The position numbers and the translations under genes were made by a program. This document shows, piece after piece, positions 11,129 to 24,307 of a DNA stretch of 64,000 nucleotides. The notes under the pieces were generated by a model, which did not search any database, had not been told where the DNA came from, and was given only the letters and a program-made list of their open reading frames with translations. The stretch comes from Solanum dulcamara (taxonomy: Eukaryota > Streptophyta > Magnoliopsida > Solanales > Solanaceae), in the NCBI RefSeq assembly GCF_947179165.1, contig NC_077242.1, forward strand, positions 45,215,097 through 45,279,096, written 5' to 3'. The stretch's first letter is position 1; each line of letters begins with the position of its first letter.

Positions 11129-13711
11129 TGTTACACCCTGCACTCTCGAGCTCAAAATGTCTTCTTAAGTTCTTTAGACACTATTATGTGAGCCGGATAA
11201 GCTACGACACTATCAAACAACTCTAAGGAAAGAAGATTGTGATACCTCGTGAGAAGAAAGGTTGGAAATGGAGTCATAAGAATCCGAAAGGAATTGGAGG
11301 CCAAGTAATGAGTCGTAGGACTCGATTTACCTATGAAAGCTACTAACTTGAAAGTCTTACATACTTAATCTATTGGAGTACGTACCAAGTTTGCAAAGCA
11401 TGGATTACATAGGCTCTTAAAGTAAGACGAGATTACGAATCCACGAGGGAGGGAAAAAAATGATGATGTGGCAGCCCAGGAGGGTGACATGTGGAAGCAC
11501 CTTAAGAAGGCAGGTGACCCACCTTCTTAGGGTCAAGTAGGTGACCCACCTTCTTGGGGGAGGTGGACCCCACTTCCACGTGGCAGCACCCCATTGGCCG
11601 CATGGTTGAGGTGGCCCAATAAGGGTTTGACACGTGTCAGCCTTAGGGGATGACATGTTTCACTTCCTAAGGGACCATATATATGTATGTTAATGACTCT
11701 TAAGTCATTTTAAGTCTAAATATCATCCAAAGGATAGAGAGAAACGTGAGAGAAAGAGAGTACACAATGGCAGCCACAAATTGGAAGAAATTAAGGTAAG
11801 TTCTTCACTTTTCTTCCATGAATTAATTATCCACGGTATTCTATAAGTATGTGGATATGTATATATGTGTTTTATGATGTTTATGGAACCAAAACTTCAG
11901 CTTTACAATTGGAAATTTGGAAGAAAAAGAAGAGAAAAACGTTAAAGGGGCAAGGAAGGAGGGCTACGGGTTTAGCCCTTTTGGGGTAAGCTTCCAGGTT
12001 TCGTTCCATGAATTAATTATTTTAAGTATCCCTAAGTTGTGTAATGGTGTTTAATAACATAAAATTTCAATTTGGGGCAGCGAAGAAGTAACACAAAAAG
12101 CCCGCTCAATTTCAGTGCGTTTGGAGAAGTTCCGAGTTGCGCTTTGACAATTTTGGCTAAATTCGGGTAAGGTAAGGTTTCTCCTTTCAATTTGGACTCT
12201 ATGGTGTTGTTATGGAGTATATTATACACCTTTTGGGAGACTGTAAGTGTGTTAATATTATTGGAATACTTAACGTTCGGAACAAACTAAATTGGAGTCG
12301 CTAGAAGTGAATTGTCATCGAAATAAAGTATCGTTCTTGTGAGTTGTTGCTTCAGGGGTGTAATGTATTATTGAAGTGACTAAATTAATTATAAAAGGTT
12401 CCTAAATTCATTCTAAAAGCGGTGTGTATGCTTCTAGTTGAAGCCACACGACCCCTCATTTCGTATAGTTAAAGGCGTTACAAAATAAATGCTAGACGCC
12501 CTATTGTGATATCGTATTTTTGAATAAGTTGTTTGGAGTTTATGTTGTATATTGTTGGTGTGAATTGTTGCAGGTTATTGTTTTTGGTTGTCTGTAGGTC
12601 TTAGGTACCTAATTAGAAATTTGGATAGGGCACATTATAGGGGAGGTGCTGCCCAATTTTCATCGACGCCTTAGAAAATAGCAGAACTAGTTGGGGAAAT
12701 GACTAAGGAAATAGATACCATTAATACAAAGGTGTAACCTATGGCGATGGAAAGTTAAAAGGGGTTGATATTCATATTACTTTCATGTTGAATAGGTTCA
12801 AAGGATGGCGAGGCAAACAGGAGAAGGAATAATTCAAACAAGGTATGTGAAGCTTTCTTTTGGCATGTTTTTGGCATAAGTATGTAAAGCCTATCTTGTT
12901 TCTTCTTTTGGCATGTATTCAAGTTAAGTAATGAATGATATAAGATTGAGGGTAAATTTACTCATAAATGCCAAGCGTAGCTTAGGGTCCTCATTTACTT
13001 CTTGATGAAAGCACTTTTACAGTAATTGAACTAGGGCTTCTTAAGCCTTCCATACGTTAGGAAGTGATGAGTATGTAAGGCTATCCTTCCCTTCTCTTGG
13101 CATATCCTTGATAGAAGTGCAATATGTATATCTATGTATGCAAGTGGGGATAATCCCATTCATAAGGCCCTGAGAATACCTCCTGATTCTTATCTACTGC
13201 TGAACACTAGGACGCCTTCGATAGGAGAATTATTGTCTCTCAAATTCTTTTGGGATAAGAAGGGACAAACAAGTGAGGCCTACCCTTTCTTTCTTTTGAC
13301 ATGTCTTAAAGAAACTGATACATGATATGAGCTCTAGAGTAAGTCCATTCTTAAGCTCCAAATATGCTATATGTCTCATATTCACTCCTTGGCAGGAAAA
13401 CTCTCATCGTAGTTGAGCTACCTTCCCTGAACCGTCTATATGTCAATTAATAGTGGGACTTAGAGCTCCTATTCCTAAGGACTTTGTGATGACAGATGTT
13501 TATGATTTCCTTAAGTCGGTTGGCATTACCTTAAAATATGTCTATAATTTCTGAGACTTCACTTAATATAGCCCTAGTAGCACTCAAAGGGCACCTAAGA
13601 TGATTATTATCCTGATCCATGAACGATAGTTCAGTATGATTACCCTAGTGAGTCTCAGATAATGATCTACCTATATATGATGATTATGACACTGAGTCCC
13701 CTAATGGGTCG
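11129..13711 (+). repeat. Type A LTR (A4), 5' portion
   Basis: It starts TGTTACACCCTGCACTCTCG and follows the A-type LTR order: direct-repeat/G-box region at 11490-11650, TATA-like ATATATATG near 11680, ATGGCAGCC plus AAGGTAAGT near 11767-11800, a GCGTTTGGAGAAG module near 12118, then the CCGAGTCCC region. It is interrupted after GGTCG (13707-13711) by a solo LTR. It resumes only for 26 bases before B1 inserts, so its 3' end is not in the window. Confidence 0.75.
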
Positions 13712-16700
13712 TCTCACGACCCAACCCCGTAGGCCATGACGGGTGCCCGAACTGGATACTCACGTGTACCCCAGCCAATTATGCATAACCTGTCTCTTGT
13801 TTACACTCAATATATATTAAAAAGGAAAGTAACATACAGGCCGACAAGGCTATAGTAAGACATAAGGACTTTCGTAGTACAAATACATGAGAGCCGACAA
13901 GGCCGCCACGACACCGGGAACGTCCCCAAAGTATAAGTCATACCAGTACAACCATATATACCCATGTATACAGCTCATACACAGCCCATACACAACTCAC
14001 ATACAGCTCATATACAGCTTAGATACAATCCATATATAGCTTATATATAGTTTATATATACATACATTCTACACACACAACCCACATTTGTATCCACAAA
14101 CCTCTAAGAGTCAGAAGAACAGTAATATAAGGCGGGACAAGGCCCTGCCGTACCCGTGAACGAACTAATATATACATCAGAACTTAGTACCCAAAATTTA
14201 GCTCCAGCACAATGGAGCACTCTTAGACCGCTGAGTGGGACTCCTACACTGGCGGATCCTCAACCTGTGTACCTGTACCTGCGGGCATGAAGCGCAGCCC
14301 CCTAAAGAAAAGGGGGTCAGTACGATATATGTACTGAGTATGTAAAGTATAACATAGTATAACTGGAGGTATATCCGAAACAGAGGCATAAAAGAACAAT
14401 TTATCAAGTCAAAAACATGTACCTGTATTTTGTAAATTATAAAGACATGCATGCTCAGATTTTTAATATAGCCGACCCCATCAAGGGTTCAGTGAATCAT
14501 ATATGTAGTATCAGTATCAGGCCCTGTGCCATCGTCACCTTATTACAACACATCATCATAGTATTAGTATTAGGACTTAGGCCAACATCACCTTATTACA
14601 ACACAGTATCATAGTATCAGTATCAGGCCCTAGGCCATCATATATATATATACAGATGTCGGCCCTCTAGCGAGGGACTCGGTAAACAATGTAGTGAATT
14701 GCACGATTCTGACAACTGGCGCGAGACTCGGAGAAGAAGTGTTACAGTATACACGAGTAGAGTAGTGAGAAACAAAACACAGTTTAAATCATTATCCGAG
14801 ACTCAACTATATAAGAGGACTAAGTTATTGTTTAAGAATTCGAGTAACAATATAGTCAATCCAGCTTCCCTCTAAGTGCCATTAGGGGCTACATTAATTA
14901 CATCACGATGTTCTTATACCTATACCAAAGTAAGACTATTCACCTAAGAACTCCAGAGTACTCGTCTTCGAATAATTTTATGACTAGGGATTTGTATATT
15001 CATTAAGTCCTCAGCGTATAAATGGTTCAAGGAAATTAGCTTAACTATCATAAAAGTTCAACATTCAGAATTGAATAAAAGACACTTAGGAATGGAATCA
15101 CTTTAGAGATTATATCATTTTTCCCTACCTCTACGACATGCCAAAAGAAAAGAAGGAATAGGCTTCACATACCTCTTATGGACTTCCCTTAGTCGTGTTT
15201 ACGTCATCGTCCTCGAAACCTATTTAACATGGAAATAAGGCGAGTATTAACAACCTTAGATGTTTCAGAAACTTAGGCTATCCACTCGTATTCACAACAT
15301 TCATCCCCTCGCTTGCCTCCTCGACTAGTTCCTTAACTAGCTAAGGCGTTAACGAAAATTGGACAACACCTCCCCTATAATGTGTCCTATCCGAATTCCC
15401 AACCATGTCCTTAGCACGTGCATCCAACCAAAAACACAACCAGCAGACCATACATATACATATTACGACAACATTACACAATATAAACCCCCAATAATTC
15501 ACTCGAAACTAAGATACCAAAACTAGAGTTTTTAATCTTTCTTTCGCGAAATTTTTAATTGCCAAGCGGAGGGTCATTTGGATGAAACCAGCAGTCCCCC
15601 ACACCCTTATCAACACACATTCAAGAACCCTATAAACTCACCACACGACCATCAGTCACACACCACAAGCGCAACACATTATTCGATTACAATTAACTAT
15701 AGCGATTCCAATTTCGATTATTTCGAACGCTGAACTTTTCAAACCTTTTCCCCAACTTCCATCAGCTCCTAAGGTGTGTAATACACTATAATTTAACCTC
15801 ATAAACTTCAAATTAAAGGGGAAGAACTTACATTTCCCGAAATTGGCTAAAACTAGCCGAAATTGTGCCTCGGAACCTCTTCAACGCGTTGAGCTAGAGC
15901 TGCTGTTTGTTTTACTTCCTCGCTGCCCCAAATTGAAATTTTAGGTCATTAAACTCCAATATATAACTTAGTTATAATTTAAATAATTAATTCACTGAAC
16001 GAAACCCAGAAGCTTACCCAAAAAGGGTAAAATCCGTAGCCCTTCTCCCTTGTCCCTTTCTCGTTTTTCTCTTATTTTCTCTTCCAAATTCCAATTGCAA
16101 AACTGGAGTTTTAGTTCCATGAACGTCTTAAAATACATATATACGTATCCACGTACTTAAGGTACACCGTATATAATTAATTCACGGAAGAAAATTGAAA
16201 AACTAACCTTTAAACTTCAAAGACCATGGCTGCCTCTCTATCTCTGTCTCACACATTTTTTTTCTCTATGTTGGCTGATGATTTGATGAACAACTGAAGT
16301 ATATGATACATATACACATATATATGTGGCTTTAGGGTATGACACATGTCAGCCCCAAGAAGTGACACGTGTACAGCCCCTATTGGGCCACCGCACCTAC
16401 ATGTTCAAGGAGGGGCTGCCATGTGGCAGTGGGGCCCACCTCCCCCAAGCAGGTGGGTCACCTACTTGAACCCAAGAAGGTGGGTCACCTACCTGCTTAG
16501 GTGCTCCTACGTGTCACCCTCCCATTGACTGCCCCACGAATTTCTTTTTCTTCCTCAGGGGTTCGTAATCTCGTTCGTAATCTCGTCTCACTTTAAGAGC
16601 CTATGAAACCCCTGCTACATAATCTTGGTATGGAATCAAGTAACTCACATATGTAAGACTTCTAACTTAGTAGTTTACGTACATAAGTCGAGTCCTACGA

Positions 16701-16882
16701 CTCGCTACTTGGCCTCCAACTCCTTCCGACTTCTCTTGACCCTATTTCCAACCTTCCCTACCACGGGGTGTCACATTCTCCCTTCTTAGAGTTGGTCAAT
16801 AGGGTCGTAACTTAAGTAGCTCACATACTAGCTTTTAAGTAACTTAAGGAACATTTCGAGTTCAAAGATGTGGGGTGTAACA
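13712..16882 (-). mobile_element. Solo B-type LTR, 3171 bp
   Basis: On the plus strand it runs from TCTCACGACCCAACCCC (one base off the usual TGTCACG) to GGGGTGTAACA, i.e. a complete minus-strand LTR. It is flanked by GGTCG (13707-13711) and GGCCG (16883-16887), a 5-base target duplication with one later change. Neither PBS nor polypurine tract adjoins it, so it is most simply a solo LTR left by recombination between two LTRs. Host LTR sequence continues on both sides. Confidence 0.8.
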
Positions 16883-16908
16883 GGCCGGGTACGGTATGTG
16901 ATGATATG
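16883..16908 (+). repeat. Short continuation of A4 LTR
   Basis: Twenty-six bases including GGCCGGGTACGGTATGTG continue the A4 sequence broken at 13711. They end at ATATG, the presumed target site of B1. Confidence 0.65.
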
Positions 16909-18010
16909 TGTTACACCCCATGCTTTTACAACTCAGAATGTCTCATAAGTTCCTTAGACATTATTATGTGAGCCGGATATGCTACGACATTATCAAATAA
17001 CTCCAAGGAGGGGAGGATGTGATACCCCGTAGTATAGAAGGTTGGAAGTGGAATTATAAGAATCCGGAAGGAATTGGAGGCCAAGTAACGAGTCATAGGA
17101 CTCGATTTACCTATGTAAGTTGTTAATGCAAAAGTTTTATATACTTGAGCTTCTAGAGGACATGCCAAGCCTGCGTAGCACGGATTACATAAGCTCTTAA
17201 AATAAAGTGAGATGACGAACCTACGAGAGGGAGCAAAAACTAGTTTCCAAACTTACGAAAGTGAAGCAAGCAGGTGACAAGCAAGCACCTCAAGCAAGCA
17301 GGTGACAAGAAAGCACCTCAAGCAAGAAGGTGACAAGCAAGCACCTCAAACAAGCAGGTGACAAGAAACTAGGTGACTCACCAGCCTGCTTGGGGGGATG
17401 GACCCGGCTTCCACGTGGCGATGTGTGATAGGTCACATGAACCTAGGTGGCGTCCTAGGGGGATGCCATGTGGCACCTTCTAAAAAGGGTGGATAGATAT
17501 GTAATGACTAAGTGCAGCATACTTAGCCAAAAATCAGCCAAGCATGTAGAAAGAAAAACGTGAAAAAGGAAGAAGGGAAAGGCAGCCATGTCTTGAAGGA
17601 TTTGAGGTAAATTCTCCAATTTTCCTCCGTGAATTAATTATCTACGGTGTTCCTTAAGCACGTGGAGATGTATATACGTATATATGTGTATATTATGATG
17701 ACTAAGAAGTCATTTCTTTAGCTTTACACTTGGAAAAGTTGGACAGAAATGTGAGAGAAAAAGAGAGGAGGGCTACGGCCTAGAGGCTGCCAAGGTACGC
17801 CTCCGAGCTTCGCTCCGTAAATCAATAATCTAAGATATAATAAGATGAATTTATGGTGCTGATAATATAAATTTACTTCTTGGTGAAGCGAGAAAGTCAT
17901 ACAAACAGCCCGCTCAATTTCAGCGCGTTTGAAGAAGTTCCGAGTTGCGATTTGACAATTTTGGCCAATTTCGGATAAGGTAAGGTTTCTCCTTTTAATT
18001 TGGACTTTAT
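16909..18010 (+). repeat. B1 5' LTR, first part
   Basis: It starts TGTTACACCCCATGC and ends at TTTAT (18006-18010), the target duplication of A2. It includes the 28-base tandem repeat at 17267-17373, GGCAGCCATG followed by GAGGTAAAT near 17581-17611, and a GCGCGTTTGAAG module near 17922. Confidence 0.82.
17267..17373 (+). repeat. 28-bp tandem repeat in B1 LTR
   Basis: Three full units (17267-17294, 17295-17322, 17323-17350) and one partial unit, built on CAAGCAGGTGACAAG and AAGCACCTCAAG. The same unit is present in fewer copies in other B-type LTRs, for example at 3663 and 59600 (minus). Confidence 0.9.
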
Positions 18011-21000
18011 TGTCACGACCCAACCCCGTAGGCCGCAAATGGGGTCCGACCTAGACCCTCTTATACGTATTTATCAACTACACTTAAATTGAACCGTGTG
18101 TGATGTGATACTACATACAAAAACCCCAATAGTTTAAAACTTTTTCATGTACATGTAGCCTCTTTTATTTGTATCATATCATGAAAGGGCACGCGAGCCG
18201 ACAAGGCTTCTATAACAAAAACATTCACAACATATTGAATAGGCAACATTGAAACTAACTCACAAACAACCCACATATACATATGTCTATAGACCTCTAA
18301 GAATAGTAACAACAACATATGGCGGGACAAGACCCCTGCCGTACCCCTGAATGTACAAATATATACATTAAGTGACCAGCATCAAAATTTAGGCTCCAGA
18401 ACAGTGAAGCACTTCCGACACAGCTGAGAGGAACTCCTACGCTGATGGATCTCCAGAATAAATATCTGTACCTGTGGGCATGAAACGCAGCCCTCCCGAG
18501 AAAAGGGGGGTCAGTACGATATATGTACTGAGTATGTAAAGCATAACACATCGTAACTGAGATCATAACTGAAATAGGGATGCAGGGGGCAAGTATAACA
18601 ATTAACAAATTACTGTACCTGCACTTTAGGACACGTAATCCTATACATAATCATATACTGTGCCCGGCCCTCTAGTGAACTCGGTGTCATAATCATTACT
18701 TCATAATCACATATCATCGTGTAATAATGCATTTCATTTCATCATATCATCGTATACGGTATCGTACCATCGTATACGGTATCATCTTATCATGTATATC
18801 ATCGTATTATACCCGGTTCACTACGGGGCTCAGGGTCACAATGTATTGCTTTAATCTCATATGCATGCCTACATAAAGTATCCGGCCCTTTAGTGAGGGA
18901 CTCGGTGAATGGAGTGGTGTACGTCTATAGCGTACCATTATAATATACATATGTACCCGGCCCTCTAAGGAGGGACTCGGTGTTCCTTCCTTATTTCACC
19001 ACATATACTATCATATTACAGCGGGCCCGGGACTCGGTGAATAATCGTATCGTCATAACATATAACATATATCACACCTCACGTACGGCATCGTCTCCTC
19101 GTGCGTGAAACTATACACATCCGGCCTGGGACGCGGTGAAAGAAGCAGTAACACTGTGCACGATAACATATCCCGGCCCATCATGGGACTCGAGCAAGGA
19201 TGGGTTACAGTATGCGCGAGTAGAGTAGTGAGAAACCATATGCAACTAAGTCATTATCTAAGACTCGATGAAACAGTCAAGTGAACCGTCACCTGAAGAC
19301 TGGGGGAGTAATTATCCGAGGTATCCCTTTAGATGTCATTAGGGCTTATATCATTTGGGGTTCAGGGATCACAAACATGCATCAAAATAATTCCACATAA
19401 TTCATGCAATCAGAAATATAGTCTATGCAATCAGAAACACAATTTATCTAGTCAAAGACTCAACTCATGCAACCAATGGCATTTATCATTTCAGAGCCTC
19501 TAAAAAAAGGAGCTGGTACCTCTACTATCTATTCATTATATAGCAGGCTTGAGAATAGTAGTTTGACTACTTTCAGACTCTTAATGTGACTACAAGTCAC
19601 GAGTTACAATCAGAGCTCATAAATGAAATTACCTCTAAACCTATATCATATACCATTTCACTTAAAGTTAAGCCATTCCAAAGTAAAGAAGAAATAGGCT
19701 TTACATGTACTAGTTTTCATCACATAGAAGACAAAAAGGCAATTACTCAGCTATTGCAGAAGTTCTAATACCAAGAAGTAAACAAGAGTCTCGACTCATA
19801 CTCAGGGCTTTACGAATGGATTGAATCCTAAATATCGTATACATATCATTCATAACTTATATCTAAGACATGCCAAAAGAAAAGAAGAATAGTTCTACAT
19901 ATCTATTTCAAAAACACGCCAAAGGAAAGCTTCACATACCTTGTATGGACTTCTCTTAATCACGTCCACATCGTTGTCCTCGAAACCTATTTAACATGGA
20001 AGTAATGTAAGTATTAACAACCTTGGACTTTTCAGCAACTTATACTACCCACGAGTATTCATAACATTCATCCCTTCGCTCTCCTTCTCGGCTAGTTCCT
20101 TAACTAGTTAGGATGTTAACGAAAATCGGGCAGCACCTCCCCTATAATGTTCCCTATCCGAAATCCCAACCATGACCTTAGAACCTGCAGCCAACCAAAA
20201 ATAGAACCAGAAGCCCATACATATACATATTACAACCAAAATTACAAAATATAAACCCCCAACAATTCACTCGAAACTAAGATACCAAAACTAGAGTTTT
20301 TAATCTTTCTTTCGCGAATTCTTTAATTGCAAAGTGGAGGGTCATGTGTCTGCAACCAGCAGATACCACACCTCATTTAGATAACTTTTAGACCCTGCAA
20401 CACGCCACAACACAACCAGCAGCATCCCCCACGCGCACAACACCTTATTTCGACAACAATTCACTTCTAGCGACTCCAGTTTAGTTTATTCCGAACGCTG
20501 AACTTTTCAACCCTTTTCCCCAACTTCCAGCAGCTCCTAAGGTGTGTAATACACCCTAATTTAACATCATAAACTTCAAATTATAGGGGAAGCACTTACC
20601 TTTCCCGAAATTGACTAAAACTTGCCGAAAACGCGCCTCGGAATTTTATTTACGTGCTGAATCGTTGTGGCAGCTTGCTGTCTGATTTTTGCTGCACAAA
20701 ATCCTAATTTTATACTACTAATACTTCCATATAATTGTATTATATGCTAATTAAATAATTTACGGAACGAAAATGGGACTTACCTATTTTGCTCCCAAAG
20801 CCGTCACAATTTTCTCTCCTTAGCTTTAGGGTTTTTTTGTTCACGTTGCTGCTGGAAATTTGTTAATGAACTGAAGTAATTAGGATACATATCAACTTAT
20901 ATAGGTGGTCCCAAGGGGTGAAACGTGTCAGCCCCTAAGGATGACACGTGTCAAGCCATGATTGGCCACCGTGTCATGCTGCCAATTACGGGTTGCCACA

Positions 21001-21451
21001 TGGCAGCGGGGTCCACCTCCCCCAAGCAGCTGCATCACCTACTTGACCCTAAGTAGGTGCATCACCTTCTTGCTTGAGGTGTTGCCACATGTCGCTCTTC
21101 CATTGGCTGCCACGCATCGTCTTTTTCCCTTACTCGTGGGTTTGTAATTTCGTCTCACTTTAAGAGCCTATGTAATCCGTACTACGTAAGCTTGATATAT
21201 CCTTAAGCAACTTAAGTGTATAAGACTCTTAAATTAGTGTCTTACGTCGGTAAATCGAGTCCTACGACTCATTTCTTAGCCTCCAACTCTTTCCAGATTC
21301 TTATGACTCTATCTCCAACCTCCCTTCTCGCGAGGTATCACAATCTTCTTTCCTTAGAGTTGTTTGATAGTGTCGTAGCTTATCCGGCTCACATGATAGT
21401 GTCTAAGGAACTTAAGAAGACGTTCCGAGCTCAAGAGTGCGGGGTGTAACA
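18011..21451 (-). repeat. A2 3' LTR
   Basis: Plus-strand ends are TGTCACGACCC and GGGGTGTAACA. It adjoins the polypurine tract at 21452. Matches the 25350-28792 copy throughout with scattered substitutions. Frames such as 18297-18608 and 20962-21147 recur in the other copy and are LTR sequence, not genes. Confidence 0.92.
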
Positions 21452-21487
21452 TCCTTCCCCCCTTTAGAACATTCGTCCCCGAATGTT
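21452..21487 (-). promoter_or_regulatory. A2 polypurine tract and palindrome
   Basis: On the minus strand CTAAAGGGGGGAAGGA abuts the 3' LTR. Next to it (21468-21487) is an inverted repeat with arms AACATTCG and CGAATGTT. Confidence 0.85.
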
Positions 21488-21501
21488 GAATAAAACTTTC
21501 C

Positions 21502-21843
21502 TTAAGACTTTATATGGATCATAGGGAGATGCCTTTGTACTGGAATGGCATACATTTTCGTCCAAAAAATTAATATACGAATTCCAAGAGTGGGGATATC
21601 CGTAGACATCGGGAATAGGTATGGACACTTGTGTTTCATGTCCTTTTCAACCTCCCAGTTTATGTCTTCACGATTCTTATTCCGCCATAGTACCTTGACA
21701 GAAGTTATGTCCTTAGTTCGCAACCCGTTTAATCTGCTGATCCCGAATGGAGATAGGTTGCCCCTCGTAGGATAACTCCCTATTACGTGGACCTCCTCCA
21801 CGGGAAATATTTTGGCAGCGTCGTTCCCATTCTTACAGAGCAT
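21502..21843 (-). pseudogene. Polyprotein C-terminal (chromodomain-like) remnant of A2
   Basis: A 113-residue minus-strand frame holds LRTKDITSVKVLWRNKN followed by NWEVEKDMKHKCPYLF. This is the characteristic tail of plant chromovirus polyproteins (the VKVLWRN...WE-E-DM-YP-LF segment), thought to help target integration to chromatin. It ends about 150 bases before the polypurine tract, as in intact elements. The start is arbitrary because upstream frames are broken. Confidence 0.75.
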
Positions 21844-22039
21844 TGATCTGTGAAAACTGAATGTATTGTTTCAAATCGGACTGTAGGTCCCACTCATAGG
21901 CAGCTTTATCTATTCTAAAAATGCTCTGCGAAGGATCAATGTATCCCTTTCTTCCTGACTTTAGGCTGCTAATCGATATCTTGTTCTGGAATAAGCTTTA
22001 TTTCATCAATAATTTAGTGGGTCACATCTGGGCCTGTCC

Positions 22040-22400
22040 CTTAATCGAAGGGTAGAATGTCATATTAAGATTCATCTGGGTTTCTCAAACCCTTTCGAAA
22101 TGATTTTCAGCAGTTAGCTGTAAATTGAACTTTTCTATCTAAGATAATAGATGTGGGGACTCCGTGAAATCTTATTGTTTCCCTACTATGTCATTTCGCA
22201 GAACCCTCAGCTGAATATGCCTTTCTAACTGGAGGGGAACAGGTTGATTCTATCAGCCCATCTACCATAGCCCGTATGAACTCCCAGATCCTTAGAATGC
22301 GAGGTCAGCTCGTACTATAATACATATTAACTGCTTTCCACCTCTGAGTCGGGGTTTCCATTCCCTGAGATAGGCTATCAGACTGTTGATGCTTCTTTTA
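22040..22400 (-). pseudogene. Integrase core remnant of A2
   Basis: Minus-strand reading in shifting frames shows a MVDGLIES segment (usual MVDRLTKS), then RFHGVPTSIISDR and QFTAN, the integrase core around the second catalytic aspartate. Stops lie between them. The same stop just before RETIRFHG is present in A1, so the damage predates both insertions. Confidence 0.7.
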
Positions 22401-22906
22401 ACTTAAGCTATTGTACAACTCCTCTTAATCCAACTTGTAATACCTTAGGTATGCTATCTTTCTCTTTTACTCAGATCTTTTCTCCAGTTTTCTTACCATA
22501 CATCATATTGTACGAACATAGAGCAGTCCAAAAAATTCCTTAGCGTTGCTATACTAGTGGCTTACCTCCTTTAGTTGGGGTCAAGGCTCCACTATGGCTC
22601 TTGTCCTTAATACCGATTATATCTGAATAGTTCTGCCTCGAACCATCTTACACTTTATCTGAATAGATTCTAAATATGGCAATCACATTGTTATTACTGA
22701 CTTTCTTTTATCGAGTAATCATTTGACCTCGCTCTTAGTATGCCAATATTCATAAGCTGCACCACTATTCTTGTGCCATTTTCACTAGGTGCATTGTATT
22801 TCAATCATAATCTTTTCTGCTCTTGGCTTACTCTGTTCTATATGTGTCATTGTACCAACACACCTTTATAATCTCTTTTTGTCATACTTGTTTTGTTCTC
22901 TTTCTC
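22401..22906 (-). other. A2 internal region, unrecognised
   Basis: About 500 bases with no confident coding match. They align by eye to 48714-49200 of A1 (minus to plus). They probably derive from decayed pol, but I could not place the motifs. Confidence 0.4.
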
Positions 22907-23009
22907 ACTTCCCAGGGGGTCACCCATCCCAGTGCTACTCTTATTCGAGCACGCTCAACTTTGGAGTTTTGACGGAATCCGGTGCATCAGTTTGGGTATG
23001 ATCACGTCC
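22907..23009 (-). pseudogene. 5S rRNA-derived sequence in A2 (sense to element)
   Basis: On the minus strand this reads like plant 5S rRNA from the 5' end (GTGATCATACCCA) to the C-box region GGGATGGGTGACCCCCTGGG. About 103 of the usual ~120 bases are recognisable, and the last 15 or so are lost. The internal control region (A box, intermediate element, C box) is largely retained. It lies about 2.34 kb downstream of the 5' LTR. The flank GAACAAAACAAGTATGAC is shared with A1, so the capture is ancestral to both. Confidence 0.85.
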
Positions 23010-24112
23010 ATCTCTTATGGGGTCTCGTTTGACGTTTAAGCGTCCCCATTTACATGCAATATCATCAGTTGATTTTCTTTTACGCTTGGACTTCTTTTGT
23101 CCACTTCCCCCCTTTTAGGGTGTACCTATGTCATTCTCCATATATCTTCAGCTATTTACACACGAATGATTCTATTCCAACATATTTAACGGGTTGCACC
23201 ATATCTACATCTTCTGTTAAATCATCCCCACGTTAGGTTGCCTTTCTAGGAAACCCTAGTACAATCGTAGGGTGCTATAATATTTGGAATATCTCGAATC
23301 GAATCTCATCTAATGATTGATACTCGAGTAGTATCTGTAATGTAGTAGTGCACTCAAAGCCATATTCCATTCATCCCAATCAGTAATTAGCGAGGGCTCA
23401 TAATTGGTGCACATTCCCCACTCGAGTGTACTTATACTTTAATGACTCTTGTTTCGAGCTTCGTCATTATACTAACTTTATTCCAGTGGATACCACTAAT
23501 CATTAGAGTGGAGTCACATGTACACCATACTTCTTTACACCTCCTGAGCTTGCATCTTTGTCGTGTGCTTTAAGGCTCATTTCTAATCCTGCTTAAAACC
23601 ATATCAATTTCGTGGTAGTAGGGGCCTTATCTTATTACTTTTTCATCATACTATACTTTCAATTTGTAGCTGTCTTCTTAACACTTCATATCCATCACAA
23701 TTCTTTATCCCTCGTACTCTTGTCTTAGTCATATCGTTACTTCCTTCAACCATAACTTGTCATAGTCTATCCCTATGTATCAATTCAGGAGAAGCCTCGC
23801 CATACCATTTTATTCCTATCTATCAGTCTTTTATAAGTCGTCTTCCTTGCCTTATAGCTCCTTTCCAACTTCATTCTACTATATCAATATCGATCTCTTA
23901 GTTTCTATTGCCATTAATTCAGCAATTAACTCATTTCTCTTGTTCATCCATACTTGTTTAGTCAAATCTCATCATTGTTGCGAGAACCATATTTCAAGAC
24001 ATACTATAGCCCTGCAGCTCATTCTGTTTTTATTTCTACGAAAATTTGGGCAGAGTTTTCTCTATATTTCTTACTATCTCAACACCTGCACGCAGAAAAT
24101 GCCAACAATGCC
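23010..24112 (-). other. A2 internal non-coding region
   Basis: About 1.1 kb of decayed sequence shared with A1 (47760-48600). It includes a TGCGTGCAGGTGTTGAG segment near 24085 and AAACTCTGCCCAAATTTTC near 24050. Frames such as 23775-24242 on the plus strand are antisense to the element and not conserved as proteins, so they are left out. Confidence 0.5.
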
Positions 24113-24307
24113 TCACATGGCCAACATCATATATATTCCTATCATATTATATCGCAGCCACACAGGGCGCCCAATACTGATAGCCAACAGAGATATATAT
24201 AACAAGGTGAAGCCTAGGTCTATTAATACATATACATCCTGAGAGGAGATTAATAATATACCTGGAACTACATTTGACGACACCTCCTGGTCCTGTCCAC
24301 TAGCCAA
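24113..24307 (-). pseudogene. Aspartic protease remnant of A2
   Basis: The minus-strand frame reads NVVPGILLISSQDVYVLIDLGFT, beginning the retroviral-type protease. The active-site triplet, usually D-S/T-G or DPG in this group, is DLG here (24212-24220). The frame stops at the repeat rich in GCCCTGTG, so only the N-terminal about 40 residues of the protease survive. Confidence 0.72.

Noticed and set aside
19586..19768. 60-residue frame recurring at 45442, 52071 and 62651
   Set aside because: Recurs because all type A LTRs share this DNA. In A2's second LTR a stop interrupts it, and there is no domain or codon signal. I kept it out as a gene.
23775..24242. 155-residue plus-strand reading frame
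   Set aside because: It is antisense to A2, overlaps its protease and leader remnants, is rich in residues typical of AT-biased chance frames and is broken in the A1 counterpart.
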